Part shown: in pieces, positions 35,177 through 44,044 of the stretch | Position numbering within the stretch: the first letter of the stretch is position 1 | Layout of the letters: every line of letters begins with the position of its first letter | NCBI RefSeq assembly: GCF_017312405.1 | Contig: NZ_BLTG01000010.1 | Coordinates: forward strand, 1 to 64,000 | DNA: 64,000 nt | From: Mycobacterium sp. PO1 | GTDB lineage: Bacteria > Actinomycetota > Actinomycetes > Mycobacteriales > Mycobacteriaceae | Reading direction: 5' to 3' | Notes under the pieces: model-generated | What the model saw: only the letters and a program-made list of their open reading frames with translations | Database searches by the model: none | What the model was told of the DNA's origin: nothing | Made by a program: the position numbers and the translations under genes

Positions 35177-36232
35177 GTGTCCGCCCGCCTGCGTCCCGAG
35201 CTCGCCGATCTGCCCGCCTACGCCCCGGGCCGGACGGTACCCGGCGCCATCAAGATCGCCAGCAACGAAACGGTGCACGGCCCGCTGCCCAGCGTGCGGG
35301 CGGCCATCGCCACCGCGGTCGACAACCTCAACCGCTACCCCGACAACGGCTACGTCGAGCTCAAGGAGCGCCTCGCCAAGCACGTCAACTTCGCCCCTGA
35401 GCACATCTCGGTGGGGTGCGGCTCGGTCAGCCTGTGTCAGCAGTTGATCCAGATCACCTCGACCGTCGGCGACGAGGTGCTCTTCGGCTGGCGCAGCTTC
35501 GAGATCTATCCGCTGCAGGTCCGCACCGCCGGCGCCACCCCGGTGCAGATACCGCTGACCGACCACACCTTCGACCTGGACGCGATGCTCGCCGCGATCA
35601 CCGACCGCACCCGGCTGATCTTCGTGTGCAACCCGAACAACCCGACCAGCACCGTCGTCGACCCCGACGCGCTGGCCCGCTTCGTGGCCGCGGTGCCGCC
35701 GCACATCCTGGTGGTGCTGGACGAGGCCTATGTCGAATACATCCGCGACGACCTGGTACCCGACAGCTTCGGCCTGGTGCGCGCGCACAGCAACGTCGTG
35801 GTGCTGCGGACGTTCTCCAAGGCGTATGGCCTGGCCGGCCTGCGCATCGGTTATGCGGTCGCCGACCCGGACATCGTCACCGCGCTGTCCAAGGTGTACG
35901 TGCCGTTCACCGCCACCAGCGTGTCGCAGGCCGCCGCGATCGCCTGCCTGGACGCCGCCGACGAACTGCTGGCCCGCACCGACGCCGTCGTCGCCGAACG
36001 CGCCCGGGTCAGCACCGCGCTGCACGACGCCGGCTACGACCTGCCCGCTTCGCAGGCCAACTTCGTGTGGCTGCCGCTGGTGGGCCGCGCCCAGCAGTTC
36101 GCCGCCGACGCCGCCAACAGCCGCATCATCGTGCGCCCCTACGGTGAGGACGGCGTGCGGGTCACCGTCGCCTCCCCCGACGAGAACGACACCTTCCTCG
36201 AGTTCGCCCGAACATGGACAGGATCCCGATGA
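35177..36232 (+). CDS. hisC2: Histidinol-phosphate/aromatic aminotransferase
   Basis: A fold-type I PLP enzyme of the HisC group (351 residues): ASNETVHGPLPSV, NRYPDNGYVELKERLA, FVCNPNNPTSTVV, VVLDEAYVEY and the PLP lysine K215 in FSKAYGLAGLRIGYA. The matching M. tuberculosis gene (Rv3772) is a second hisC/pat homologue that acts mainly on aromatic keto acids; in this window TyrA could feed it. GTG at 35177 has TAAACT (35165-35170) 6 bases upstream. The stop overlaps the next gene (ATGA). Confidence 0.88.
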   Translation: MSARLRPELADLPAYAPGRTVPGAIKIASNETVHGPLPSVRAAIATAVDNLNRYPDNGYVELKERLAKHVNFAPEHISVGCGSVSLCQQLIQITSTVGDEVLFGWRSFEIYPLQVRTAGATPVQIPLTDHTFDLDAMLAAITDRTRLIFVCNPNNPTSTVVDPDALARFVAAVPPHILVVLDEAYVEYIRDDLVPDSFGLVRAHSNVVVLRTFSKAYGLAGLRIGYAVADPDIVTALSKVYVPFTATSVSQAAAIACLDAADELLARTDAVVAERARVSTALHDAGYDLPASQANFVWLPLVGRAQQFAADAANSRIIVRPYGEDGVRVTVASPDENDTFLEFARTWTGSR

Positions 36233-36711
36233 CCGCCACGCAGACCGCCCGCGAGACGTTCGACGCCCTCACCGCGCGCACCGACACCCTGACCGACGCG
36301 GAGCTCGACGAGTTCTGGGCCACGCTGGCCCCGGCGACGATCGACTTCATGATCGGCGAGTGGAAGGGCGGCGAGTTCCACACCGGGCACAAGGCCAACG
36401 GCTTCATGAAGAAGCTGAACTGGTTCGGCAAGACATTCCACTCGGCCGCCGACGCCAAGCCGCTGGTCTGTCTCGACGCCGATGGGACCACGTTCTCCAA
36501 CACCGAAGCCATGAACGGCGAGGCCAGCCTGTGGATGGAGGAGTTCCGCGGCGAGCTGGTCGCCTCGATGGTGTACGACGGCAAACCGGTGCACGACCAT
36601 TTCAAGGTCATCGACGACAACGCCGTGATCGGGATCATGAACGGCAAAGGCGCCCTGGACACCAGCTCCGGCACGCCTCGCCACCTGTACTTCTATCTCG
36701 AGCGGGTGTAG
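36229..36711 (+). CDS. GXWXG/DUF4334 domain protein
   Basis: The N-terminal GXWXG motif (MIGEWKGGEFHTGHKANG) and the C-terminal DUF4334 part (DHFKVIDDNAVIGIMNGKG...RHLYFYLER) are both present in 160 residues. The fold is probably a small beta-barrel binder. Start overlaps hisC2 by four bases. Function unknown. Confidence 0.82.
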   Translation: MTATQTARETFDALTARTDTLTDAELDEFWATLAPATIDFMIGEWKGGEFHTGHKANGFMKKLNWFGKTFHSAADAKPLVCLDADGTTFSNTEAMNGEASLWMEEFRGELVASMVYDGKPVHDHFKVIDDNAVIGIMNGKGALDTSSGTPRHLYFYLERV

Positions 36712-36729
36712 CCGCCTATCGTGGCCAGC

Positions 36730-37182
36730 GTGAAGACGCACCTGCGGGTGGCGGCGACAGCTCTGATCGGGTTGGCGATCGTCCTCGGCCTGACCACGGC
36801 CTGCCAGCGCACCACCGAGGGCACGGTCGCGCAGACCACCGAGCCGGGCCCGCCGCTGCCGTCGGCGCCGACGACCACCAGCGGTCGACCGGGCATCCCC
36901 GGGCTGCCCGAGATCCCGGGGATCCCGATCCCCGACATCCCGCTGCCGACGCGCAACACCAACGTCCCGGAAGTACCGGCCCCGCCCAACGCCACGACGA
37001 TGACGTGCGGCGAGTACAACGACCTCGACGAGGCCACCCGGGTGGCCGTGGTGCGCGAGATCCTGGCTCAGGAGAACAACCCGCTGGGACCCGACGGCGA
37101 GTTCGTCGGCCAGATCCTGGCCGACGCGGCCTGCCAGTTCCTGCCCGGCGCCCGTGTCAGCGAGATCCTGATGGGCGGCTGA
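36730..37182 (+). CDS. Proline-rich lipoprotein
   Basis: The signal peptide ends in lipobox LTTAC; a Pro/Thr/Ile-rich spacer follows with PGIPGLPEIPGIPIPDIPLP, which would form an extended wall-spanning stalk, then a small C-terminal domain with two cysteines (MTCGEYNDL, AACQFLPG). GTG at 36730 is preferred over 36721 since TATCGT (36717-36722) ends 7 bases upstream. 150 residues. Function unknown. Confidence 0.8.
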   Translation: MKTHLRVAATALIGLAIVLGLTTACQRTTEGTVAQTTEPGPPLPSAPTTTSGRPGIPGLPEIPGIPIPDIPLPTRNTNVPEVPAPPNATTMTCGEYNDLDEATRVAVVREILAQENNPLGPDGEFVGQILADAACQFLPGARVSEILMGG

Positions 37183-37209
37183 TCAGGCCCACTGGCTAGC
37201 CTCTTGTCC

Positions 37210-38037
37210 ATGAGCAGCACCTATGAAGCACTGACCGTCGACGTCGCCGATCACATCGCCCAGGTGACGCTGATCGGACCGGGCAAGGGCAACGCGATGG
37301 GCCCGGCGTTCTGGGCCGAGCTTCCGGTGGTCTTCGCCGACCTCGACGCCGACCCGGACGTCCGCGCGATCGTGCTGACCGGGTCGGGCAAGAACTTCAC
37401 CTACGGGCTGGACCTGGCCGCGATGGGCGGCACGCTTGCCGGGGTCATGGGTGGCGACGGGGCCACCGCCAAGCCGCGCGCCGATTTCCACAAACACCTC
37501 AAGTCGATGCAGCAGTCGATCACCGCCGTCGCGGACTGCCGCACCCCCACCATCGCCGCGGTGCACGGCTGGTGCATCGGCGGCGGAGTGGACCTGATCT
37601 CGGCGGTCGACATCCGCTACGCCAGCGCCGACGCGAAGTTCTCGGTGCGCGAGGTCAAGCTCGCGATCGTCGCCGACGTCGGGACGCTGGCACGCCTGCC
37701 GATGATCCTCAACGACGGCCACATGCGGGAACTGGCGTTGACGGGCAAGGACATCGACGCCGCACGCGCCGAGAAGATCGGGCTGGTCAACGACGTCTAC
37801 ACCGATGCCGAGGCAACCCTGGCGGCCGCGCGCGCCACCGCCGCCGAGATCGCCGCGAACCCGCCGCTGACCGTGCAGGGGATCAAGGACGTACTCGACG
37901 AACAGCGCACCGACGCGGTCGCGGCGAGCCTGCGTTACGTCGCGGCGTGGAACTCGGCGTTCCTGCCGTCGAAGGATCTCACCGAGGGCATCACCGCGAT
38001 GTTCGAGAAGCGCCCGCCCGACTTCACCGGCGAGTAG
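37210..38037 (+). CDS. echA21: Enoyl-CoA hydratase/isomerase (crotonase) family protein
   Basis: A crotonase fold with the oxyanion-hole segments SGKNFTYGLDLAAMGG and AAVHGWCIGGGVDLISAVDIRYAS and the later VREVKLAIVADVGTLARLP. The aspartate in IVADVG is placed as in dienoyl-CoA isomerases, so isomerase activity is plausible. Gene order (next to hisC2) fits Rv3774 echA21. ATG at 37210 has TAGCCT (37197-37202) 7 bases upstream; 275 residues. Overlaps the convergent MFS gene by 14 bases. Confidence 0.88.
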   Translation: MSSTYEALTVDVADHIAQVTLIGPGKGNAMGPAFWAELPVVFADLDADPDVRAIVLTGSGKNFTYGLDLAAMGGTLAGVMGGDGATAKPRADFHKHLKSMQQSITAVADCRTPTIAAVHGWCIGGGVDLISAVDIRYASADAKFSVREVKLAIVADVGTLARLPMILNDGHMRELALTGKDIDAARAEKIGLVNDVYTDAEATLAAARATAAEIAANPPLTVQGIKDVLDEQRTDAVAASLRYVAAWNSAFLPSKDLTEGITAMFEKRPPDFTGE

Positions 38038-39328
38038 CCCGGCGCCCGGCCGTCTCGGGCAGCGCGGCCACACAGGCGAAACTGAGCAACGCCAGCGCAC
38101 CCATCATCGCGGCGACGGCGGTGCTGCCTGCCGCATTCAGTAATGCCGGGGACAGCACCGGCGGCAACGCACCACCCACGATGGCGCCGATGGTGTGCGA
38201 CAACGCGGCGGCGGTGTAGCGGTAGCGGGCGGCGAAGAGCTCCGGCAGGAAAGCTGCCATCGGGCCCATGCAGGCGCCGATGAGCGCGTAGGTGGCCACC
38301 ATCGCCACCCCGAACACCACGGGGTCGCGGGTCTCGATCAGCGGGAACACCGCGACCGACCAGGGCACCGCGAGCGCGACGGCCCACGACGTGACGCGCT
38401 TGCGGCCCCACGTGTCGCTCGAGATCGCCGAGGCGGCCGCGAACGCGATCGCGAAGAAGCCGCCGAGCACACTGACCGTGAGCACCAGATTCGTCGAGTA
38501 CCCCAGATGGTCGGCGGCGTAGTGGGTGAAGAACGTCCCGGCCTGGAACACCAACATGGGTGCGCAGATCGCAGCTCCGCCGGCAAGCAGCACCCGTGCG
38601 CCCTGCCGCCGCATCAATACGCCGATCGGGGTGCCGGGCAGCGCCTTGCGATCGTCGGCGCCGCCGGCCGCCGTCGGCTCGCTGACCGTCAGCCGGATGT
38701 ACAGCGCGATGGCGATCAGGACCGCGCTGAGCAGGAACGGGATCCGCCAACCCCATTGCAGGAACGCTTCGCTGCTGTCCGCGAACGCGGTGTGCACCAC
38801 CAGGAACACGAGGTTGGACAGCACCAGCGCGGTGCCGAGGCCCAGCTGGGTGAACATGCCGTAGAAGCCGCGGCGCCCCTCGGGGGCGTGCTCGGCGCTC
38901 AGCAGCACCGCACCGGCCCACTCCCCGCCCACCGCGAAGCCCTGGATCAGCCGCAGACCGATCAGCGCCAGCGGGGCGGCGATCCCGATGCTGGCGGTGC
39001 CGGGCAGCAGGCCGACACCCACGGTGGCGACGCCCATCAACAGCAACGTGACGACCAGCGTCTGCGTGCGGCCGACGCGGTCACCGAAGTGGCCGAAGAC
39101 CGCCGCGCCGACCGGGCGAGCCAGGAACGCCGAGGCGAATGCGCCCAGTGAGGCGGTCACCGCCATCACGTGCCCGAGCTCGGGGAAGAACACCGTCGGA
39201 AACACCAGAGCCGCGGCGGTGCCGTAGATGAAGAAGTCGTAGAACTCGATCGCCGAACCGACATAGCTGGCAGTGGCCACTCTGCGCATCTGCGACCGGG
39301 CACCGGAGGCCGCGACGATGGGTGTCAT
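38024..39328 (-). CDS. MFS transporter, metabolite:H+ symporter (MHS) family
   Basis: Twelve membrane segments with the MHS signatures: ASYVGSAIEFYDFFIYGTAAAL at the start, ARPVGAAVFGHFGDRVGRTQ between helices 2 and 3, LRLIQGFAVGGEWAGA and GWRIPFLLSA. The family imports organic acids or osmolytes such as citrate, alpha-ketoglutarate, proline or betaine with protons; the exact substrate cannot be told. GGAGGA lies about 8 bases before the ATG at 39328. 434 residues. Confidence 0.92.
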   Translation of the reverse strand: MTPIVAASGARSQMRRVATASYVGSAIEFYDFFIYGTAAALVFPTVFFPELGHVMAVTASLGAFASAFLARPVGAAVFGHFGDRVGRTQTLVVTLLLMGVATVGVGLLPGTASIGIAAPLALIGLRLIQGFAVGGEWAGAVLLSAEHAPEGRRGFYGMFTQLGLGTALVLSNLVFLVVHTAFADSSEAFLQWGWRIPFLLSAVLIAIALYIRLTVSEPTAAGGADDRKALPGTPIGVLMRRQGARVLLAGGAAICAPMLVFQAGTFFTHYAADHLGYSTNLVLTVSVLGGFFAIAFAAASAISSDTWGRKRVTSWAVALAVPWSVAVFPLIETRDPVVFGVAMVATYALIGACMGPMAAFLPELFAARYRYTAAALSHTIGAIVGGALPPVLSPALLNAAGSTAVAAMMGALALLSFACVAALPETAGRRATRR

Positions 39329-39369
39329 GGGCTCGATCCTCCGCGCAGCCCAGCGATTCCGGCACCGTT

Positions 39370-39439
39370 CGATCGGTGGACTGGGTGGTGGAATCGGGTG
39401 TAGTCCGATCGGAGGACATCGCTGACGATCACTGTCAGC
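39370..39439. promoter_or_regulatory. Repeat-rich divergent control region
   Basis: CGATCGG occurs at 39370 and 39406, and GCTGAC-N7-GTCAGC (39421-39439) is a perfect inverted repeat. The elements lie between the divergent MFS transporter and an unknown secreted protein; no regulator gene is adjacent. Confidence 0.35.
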
Positions 39440-39526
39440 AACAATCTCCTTGTTCGCTCGGACAGCGCCGATGCGGACACTCCGAGCCGATCCGGTGCCG
39501 GGCACACGTTGTGGGGGGACATCGCC

Positions 39527-40837
39527 ATGGGGCGGCACAGCCAGTCGTATCGTCAACGCCAGCAGGCTCTTCACCATCGAAGCGCGCCTTCGCCCGCCAC
39601 GGTCGTGCACGTCGGCCGGATCGGGCTGCTGGCGGTCGCGCTGGGGATCGGGTTCGCCGCCTACAGCGGCACCGCCGTTGCCGAAGCTGAGGTGACATCC
39701 AGCAACGCAGGCGGCGCCGCTGCCGCCGAGGGATCGCCCCAGCCGGACAGCCACGCCACCGCCACGACGGAGCAGGACACCGAGGGCAGGGAAACGGATG
39801 CCGAGGGCGAGGACGAGGACCGCGGCGACTTCGCGGGAGGTGACGGCGATCTCGACGACGCGGTGAATGACGACATCGAGGATGCTGATCTCGAACTCGA
39901 CGAGCGCGACGCCGCACAATCGGTCGACACACAATCGGTCGACACGGACCAGGCCGGCACGGACCAGGTCGAGGTCGAGACCGTCGCCGCGGTGCCGGAC
40001 CCGCCGGCGGGATCCGGTGACTATTCGCCCGCGTCGCTGACGCGGGCACCGCTGACGTCCGGCCGATCCTCGACCGTCGACACGGTGACCACGGCTGCGC
40101 TGCCCGACCCTGACGACCAGGCAGCCACGGAGTACGGCGACATCGGCAAGTGGATGTTGGAGCGTAACGGCGACATCGCCGACTACGGCGGCCTGCCCTA
40201 CGACGGCAAGACCGTGTTGGAGCCGGTCAACGTCATCTTCGTCGACCAGACGTCGCGGTCGGCACTCGAAGCCACGTGGCGACTCAGCGCGGCCATGCGC
40301 CGTGCCGGCTTCCCGCCACGGTTCTTCCACAGCACCGGTTTTCGCGGTCTCATCGACGATGTGCGGTATCGGCAGCGGCCGGGCGGACTGCTCCTGGGTT
40401 ACTCCGACGACTTCTTCCTGCTACCCAACAATCACGGTCGGATCTTCGGCCCCGACCCCGTCGAGACCAGTAGCGGCTACGTGTGGAGCGGCGCGTTCAG
40501 CACCGAGGAGTTCACCTTCTACCAGGGCCTGCCGCGCCATGGATACGTGTCGTCCAACGAGGCCAGGGACGCCCTGGCTGCCGACTTCGTCGCCAGCGGA
40601 CGCGGCAGCCTGGGCGGGATGGTGTCGCTGGACAACATCTACGACACCGACGGTTTCACCACCGGGAACCACGACGGCTACGCCGTGGTGATCGTGCTCG
40701 CCGCCCCAGGCGCGGCCACGACGGTGGCGGTGCTCGCCGACCGGGGGTCGAGCGACGCCGGACGGTGCGAGGCGGCACCGCCGGCTGCGACCGCAGGGTG
40801 CCCGGCGGCCACCGTGGCGACCGCACCGGGATTCTGA
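39527..40837 (+). CDS. Secreted protein with acidic linker and unknown C-terminal domain
   Basis: A basic N-terminus (MGRHSQSYRQRQQALHHRS) precedes one hydrophobic helix (GLLAVALGIGFAAYSGTAVAEA), so it is exported or membrane-anchored. Residues about 55-180 are low-complexity and very acidic with a small repeat SVDTQSVDT. The C-terminal 250 residues form a compact domain (VNVIFVDQTSRSALEATWRL, GLLLGYSDDFFLLPNNHGRI, NHDGYAVVIVLA) that vaguely recalls LssY_C-type domains; I cannot name it. ATG at 39527 follows GGGGGGA (39513-39519). 436 residues. Confidence 0.78.
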   Translation: MGRHSQSYRQRQQALHHRSAPSPATVVHVGRIGLLAVALGIGFAAYSGTAVAEAEVTSSNAGGAAAAEGSPQPDSHATATTEQDTEGRETDAEGEDEDRGDFAGGDGDLDDAVNDDIEDADLELDERDAAQSVDTQSVDTDQAGTDQVEVETVAAVPDPPAGSGDYSPASLTRAPLTSGRSSTVDTVTTAALPDPDDQAATEYGDIGKWMLERNGDIADYGGLPYDGKTVLEPVNVIFVDQTSRSALEATWRLSAAMRRAGFPPRFFHSTGFRGLIDDVRYRQRPGGLLLGYSDDFFLLPNNHGRIFGPDPVETSSGYVWSGAFSTEEFTFYQGLPRHGYVSSNEARDALAADFVASGRGSLGGMVSLDNIYDTDGFTTGNHDGYAVVIVLAAPGAATTVAVLADRGSSDAGRCEAAPPAATAGCPAATVATAPGF

Positions 40838-40880
40838 ATCCGACCCGGCGACATCGTTGCGTCGATGGGTTCCACCAGAG

Positions 40881-40967
40881 CGGTGGCGGAGGGATTTGAA
40901 CCCCCGGACGGTGTTAGCCGTCTCTCGCTTTCAAGGCGAGTGCATTAGGCCGCTCTGCCACGCCACC
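40881..40967 (-). tRNA. tRNA-Ser(UGA)
   Basis: Acceptor GGTGGCG/CGCCACC (identical to that of tRNA-Ser(CGA)), anticodon arm CTCGC-CTTGAAA-GCGAG (anticodon UGA), long variable arm, T-loop GGTTCAAATCC; no encoded CCA. Reads UCA and, by wobble, other UCN codons. Confidence 0.97.
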
Positions 40968-40977
40968 GCGGGTCAGT

Positions 40978-41490
40978 CTAGACGCGCCCGATCTTGGCGG
41001 ACGCCGGCCCGGTCTTCAGACCGGCGCTGATGCGTCGGCAGTTCTCGCCCATCGCGGTGACCTGAGGCCGGGACAACCGGTCCAGGAAATGGGCGCGCAC
41101 CGCCGCACCGTAGGTCTGCAGCGCCTCGCCGAGCGCCTGGCGCCCGTCGGGGGTGATGGTGGCCAGCACCCCGCGTCCGTCCTCGGGGCTGGCCCCGCGC
41201 ACGACCAGACCCTGCCGTTCCAATCGGTGAATTTGCCGGGTTACCCGGCTCGGCAGCGACATCAACGCCTCGGCGACGTCGCCCATCCGGGCGGCCCCGG
41301 TCGGCGACTTCGCCAACAGATCCAGCAGCCTGACGTCGTTGAGCGTCAGACCGTGGTCGTCGACCAGCGACCGGTTCATCGTCGCGTACAACCTCAGCGC
41401 GGCGTCCAGAAAGTTCTGCCACGCCTTTTGCTCAGCAATGTCCAATCCAGGCGTATCGCTCGCAGTACGCCCCCCAATGATCCCCTCCAT
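40978..41490 (-). CDS. MarR-family transcriptional regulator
   Basis: A 170-residue winged-helix repressor: LTLNDVRLLDLLAKSPTGAARMGDVAEALMSLPSRVTRQIHRLERQGLV and the wing SPEDGRGVLATITPDG. Start ATG 41490 has TACTAT (41497-41502, minus) 6 bases upstream. It is divergent from the quinone reductase gene with 79 bases between, so that gene is a likely target; MarR proteins often sense phenolics or oxidants. Confidence 0.9.
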   Translation of the reverse strand: MEGIIGGRTASDTPGLDIAEQKAWQNFLDAALRLYATMNRSLVDDHGLTLNDVRLLDLLAKSPTGAARMGDVAEALMSLPSRVTRQIHRLERQGLVVRGASPEDGRGVLATITPDGRQALGEALQTYGAAVRAHFLDRLSRPQVTAMGENCRRISAGLKTGPASAKIGRV

Positions 41491-41569
41491 CGTCTAATAG
41501 TAGGACTGCGTGGCCGCGGCAGGAGGCCGAACCAGCGGCGCGTTCGCGCAGCGTAGTAGCGTTTTGAGA

Positions 41570-42544
41570 ATGCTCGCGATCGTGGCCGAGTCTGCCGAAC
41601 GACTCACCTGGCAATCCGTTCCCGACGTGACACCCGCTGCGGATGAGGTCCTCATTCGCGTCGCCGCGGCCGGGGTCAACCGCGCCGACCTCCTCCAGGC
41701 CGCGGGCAAGTATCCCCCGCCGCCCGGCGCCAGCGACATCATCGGGCTGGAAGTGTCCGGCACGATCGAAGCGCTCGGTGACGGCGTCACGCAGTGGAGC
41801 GCAGGGCAACCCTGCTGCGCTTTGCTGGCAGGCGGCGGTTACGCGGAGTTCGTCGCCGTTCCGGCGGCCCAGGTCCTGCCGATTCCGGCGGGAGTGGACC
41901 CAGCGCACGCCGCGGGTTTGCCGGAGGTCGCCTGCACGGTGTGGTCGAATCTGGTGATGACCGCCGGCCTGCGGGCCGGTCAGCTGCTACTCGTCCACGG
42001 CGGCGCCAGCGGCATCGGCACCCATGCCATCCAGGTCGCCCGCGCGTTGAACTGCCGGGTCGCCGTCACCGCGGGGTCGCGCAACAAACTCGACCTGTGC
42101 GCCGAACTGGGCGCCGAGATCACCATCGACTATCACAATGACGATTTCGTCGAGATCATCCGCGACGCCGGCGGCGCCGACGTCATCCTCGACATCATGG
42201 GCGCGCCCTACCTCGACCGCAACGTCGACGCCCTCGGCAACGACGGTCGCCTCGTCATCATCGGTATGCAGGGCGGGGTGAAAGCCGAGCTGAACATCGG
42301 CAAGCTGCTGGCCAAGCGGGCCGGGGTGATCGCCACCGCGCTGCGTTCCCGGCCGGTCGACGGGCCGTCGGGCAAAGCCGCGATCGTCACCCGCGTCCAC
42401 GACGACGTCTGGCCGATGCTCGCCGACGGACTGGTGCGCCCCTGCATCGGCGCCGAGTTCCCGATCGCGCAGGCCCAGGCCGCCCACGAATTGCTCGCTT
42501 CCGGCGACGTCGCAGGCAAAATCATTCTGCGCGTAGGCGATTGA
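41570..42544 (+). CDS. Quinone oxidoreductase-like (zeta-crystallin type) MDR
   Basis: A zinc-free medium-chain reductase of the PIG3/QOR type: AAAGVNRADLLQAAGKYPPPPGASDIIGLEVSG, PEVACTVWSNL, and the NADPH site LLVHGGASGIGTHAIQVA. It would reduce quinones or enones with NADPH. ATG at 41570 has TAGCGT (41557-41562) 7 bases upstream; 324 residues. Matches Rv3777 in order. Probably controlled by the divergent MarR protein. Confidence 0.9.
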   Translation: MLAIVAESAERLTWQSVPDVTPAADEVLIRVAAAGVNRADLLQAAGKYPPPPGASDIIGLEVSGTIEALGDGVTQWSAGQPCCALLAGGGYAEFVAVPAAQVLPIPAGVDPAHAAGLPEVACTVWSNLVMTAGLRAGQLLLVHGGASGIGTHAIQVARALNCRVAVTAGSRNKLDLCAELGAEITIDYHNDDFVEIIRDAGGADVILDIMGAPYLDRNVDALGNDGRLVIIGMQGGVKAELNIGKLLAKRAGVIATALRSRPVDGPSGKAAIVTRVHDDVWPMLADGLVRPCIGAEFPIAQAQAAHELLASGDVAGKIILRVGD

Positions 42545-42551
42545 CTCCTGC

Positions 42552-43748
42552 TCAGCCCAGCGAGGCCAACGCCCGCACCAGCTGGTCCACCTCGGCGGTG
42601 GTGCTGTAATGCGCCAGCCCGACGGTGACCGCGCCGCCGATGTCGTTGACCCCGATGAGGTCGAGAACCCGCGAACTCATGTTGGGGATGGCCAGGATGC
42701 CGTTGTCGGCGAGCCGTTGCACGACCCGCTCGGCCGGCACGTTGCTGATCGCGAAACTCAGCACCGGAATCCGTTCCTCCGGGCTGCCGATCACCATGAC
42801 CGTCGGCAACGACCGCAGCGACACCAGCAGATAGTCGAACAGTCCGCTCAGATAGGTGCCGGCCGACTGCATCGACACCGCGAGCCGCTCCCGGCGGGTG
42901 CCCTGGGCCGAATCTTCCAGCCCGGCAAGGTATTCCACACTGGCGACGACCCCGGCGAGCAGGCCGAACTGGTGTGAGCCCAGCTCGAGGCGGGCCGGGC
43001 CGGTGGCATACGGATTCAGCGACACCGAGCCGAACGTGTCGATCGCGGCGGGGTCGCGGAAGACCAGCGCGCCGATCGGCGGACCACCCCAGGCCAACGC
43101 ATTGACGGCCACCACGTCGGCGTCGATCTCGTTGATGTCGATCAGCCGGTACGGCGCTGCGGCCGAGTGGTCGACGACCACCATGCCCCCGACCTCGTGC
43201 ACCAGTTTGGTGACTTCGCGCAGCTCGGTGACCGTGCCCAAAGTCGCAGAGGCAGAAGTGATTGCCACCAGCCGCGTCGGGCGCGTGACCAGTGCCTCCC
43301 ACTGCCACGTCGGCAGTTCCCCGGTCTCGATGTCGACCTCGGCCCACTTGACCTTCGCGCCGAACCGGTTGGCCGCCCGCAGCCACGGCGCGATGTTCGC
43401 TTCGTCGTCCAAGCGGGTCACCACGAGCTCGTAGCCCAACCCGACGCGCGCAGACGCGGCGTCGGCCAGGGACGTCAGCATCACCGCCCGATCGGCCCCG
43501 AGCACCACCCCGGCCGGGTCGGCGTTGACCAGATCGGCCACCGCCTGGCGCGCGGCGGTCAGGACAGCGGCGCTGCGGCGAGCGGCGGGGTGCGGGCCGA
43601 CCGGAGCGGGCCGGGAACCACGAAATGCCGTCGACACGGCACGGCTGACGGTGTCCGGCAGCAGCATGCCGTTCTGCGGGTCCATGTGCACCCACCCATC
43701 GCCCAGCGACGGGTGCAATCCACGCACCCGGGCGACGTCATAAGCCAT
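42552..43748 (-). CDS. Class V aminotransferase/cysteine desulfurase homologue lacking the PLP lysine
   Basis: The 398-residue protein follows the cysteine desulfurase fold: [43 protein letters not shown] with the PLP-ring aspartate D193, and a C-terminal [19 protein letters not shown]. The segment that should read SxHKxxGPxGxG reads [13 protein letters not shown], putting A219 where the PLP Schiff-base lysine belongs; the PLP-stacking histidine position is S165. Normal aminotransferase or desulfurase activity is therefore doubtful. It lies where M. tuberculosis has Rv3778c. TAAGGT (43757-43762, minus) is 8 bases before the ATG. Confidence 0.83.
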   Translation of the reverse strand: MAYDVARVRGLHPSLGDGWVHMDPQNGMLLPDTVSRAVSTAFRGSRPAPVGPHPAARRSAAVLTAARQAVADLVNADPAGVVLGADRAVMLTSLADAASARVGLGYELVVTRLDDEANIAPWLRAANRFGAKVKWAEVDIETGELPTWQWEALVTRPTRLVAITSASATLGTVTELREVTKLVHEVGGMVVVDHSAAAPYRLIDINEIDADVVAVNALAWGGPPIGALVFRDPAAIDTFGSVSLNPYATGPARLELGSHQFGLLAGVVASVEYLAGLEDSAQGTRRERLAVSMQSAGTYLSGLFDYLLVSLRSLPTVMVIGSPEERIPVLSFAISNVPAERVVQRLADNGILAIPNMSSRVLDLIGVNDIGGAVTVGLAHYSTTAEVDQLVRALASLG

Positions 43749-44044
43749 GCCTGTCCACCTTAACGAGTCGAGGAACTCCCCCGAACCGCCCGGAACCGGA
43801 CAGGCTGGCGGATGCTCGACCATTTCTCGCTGCCCGCTCCGCACCCGGATCGGGTCATCTGCGCAGCCATACTAGTGCAGGGACCTGCCGGGGCCGAGGG
43901 CTACTGACACCGACGTTGCTGGCAGCGCCGGAGGCTATCGACTACGGTGTCAGACCCGGTAGCTGGGGCCGCCGTGAGAAGATCGATGCCGACGCGGCGG
44001 ACCCAGCCCGCGGTAGAACGGCGATGGTGGGGCACCCTAGGAGC

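Noticed and set aside
38024..40330. N-terminally extended version of the MFS transporter covering the exported protein gene
   Set aside because: The extra 334 residues are low-complexity and antisense to a gene with its own ribosome site; the transporter starts normally at 39328.
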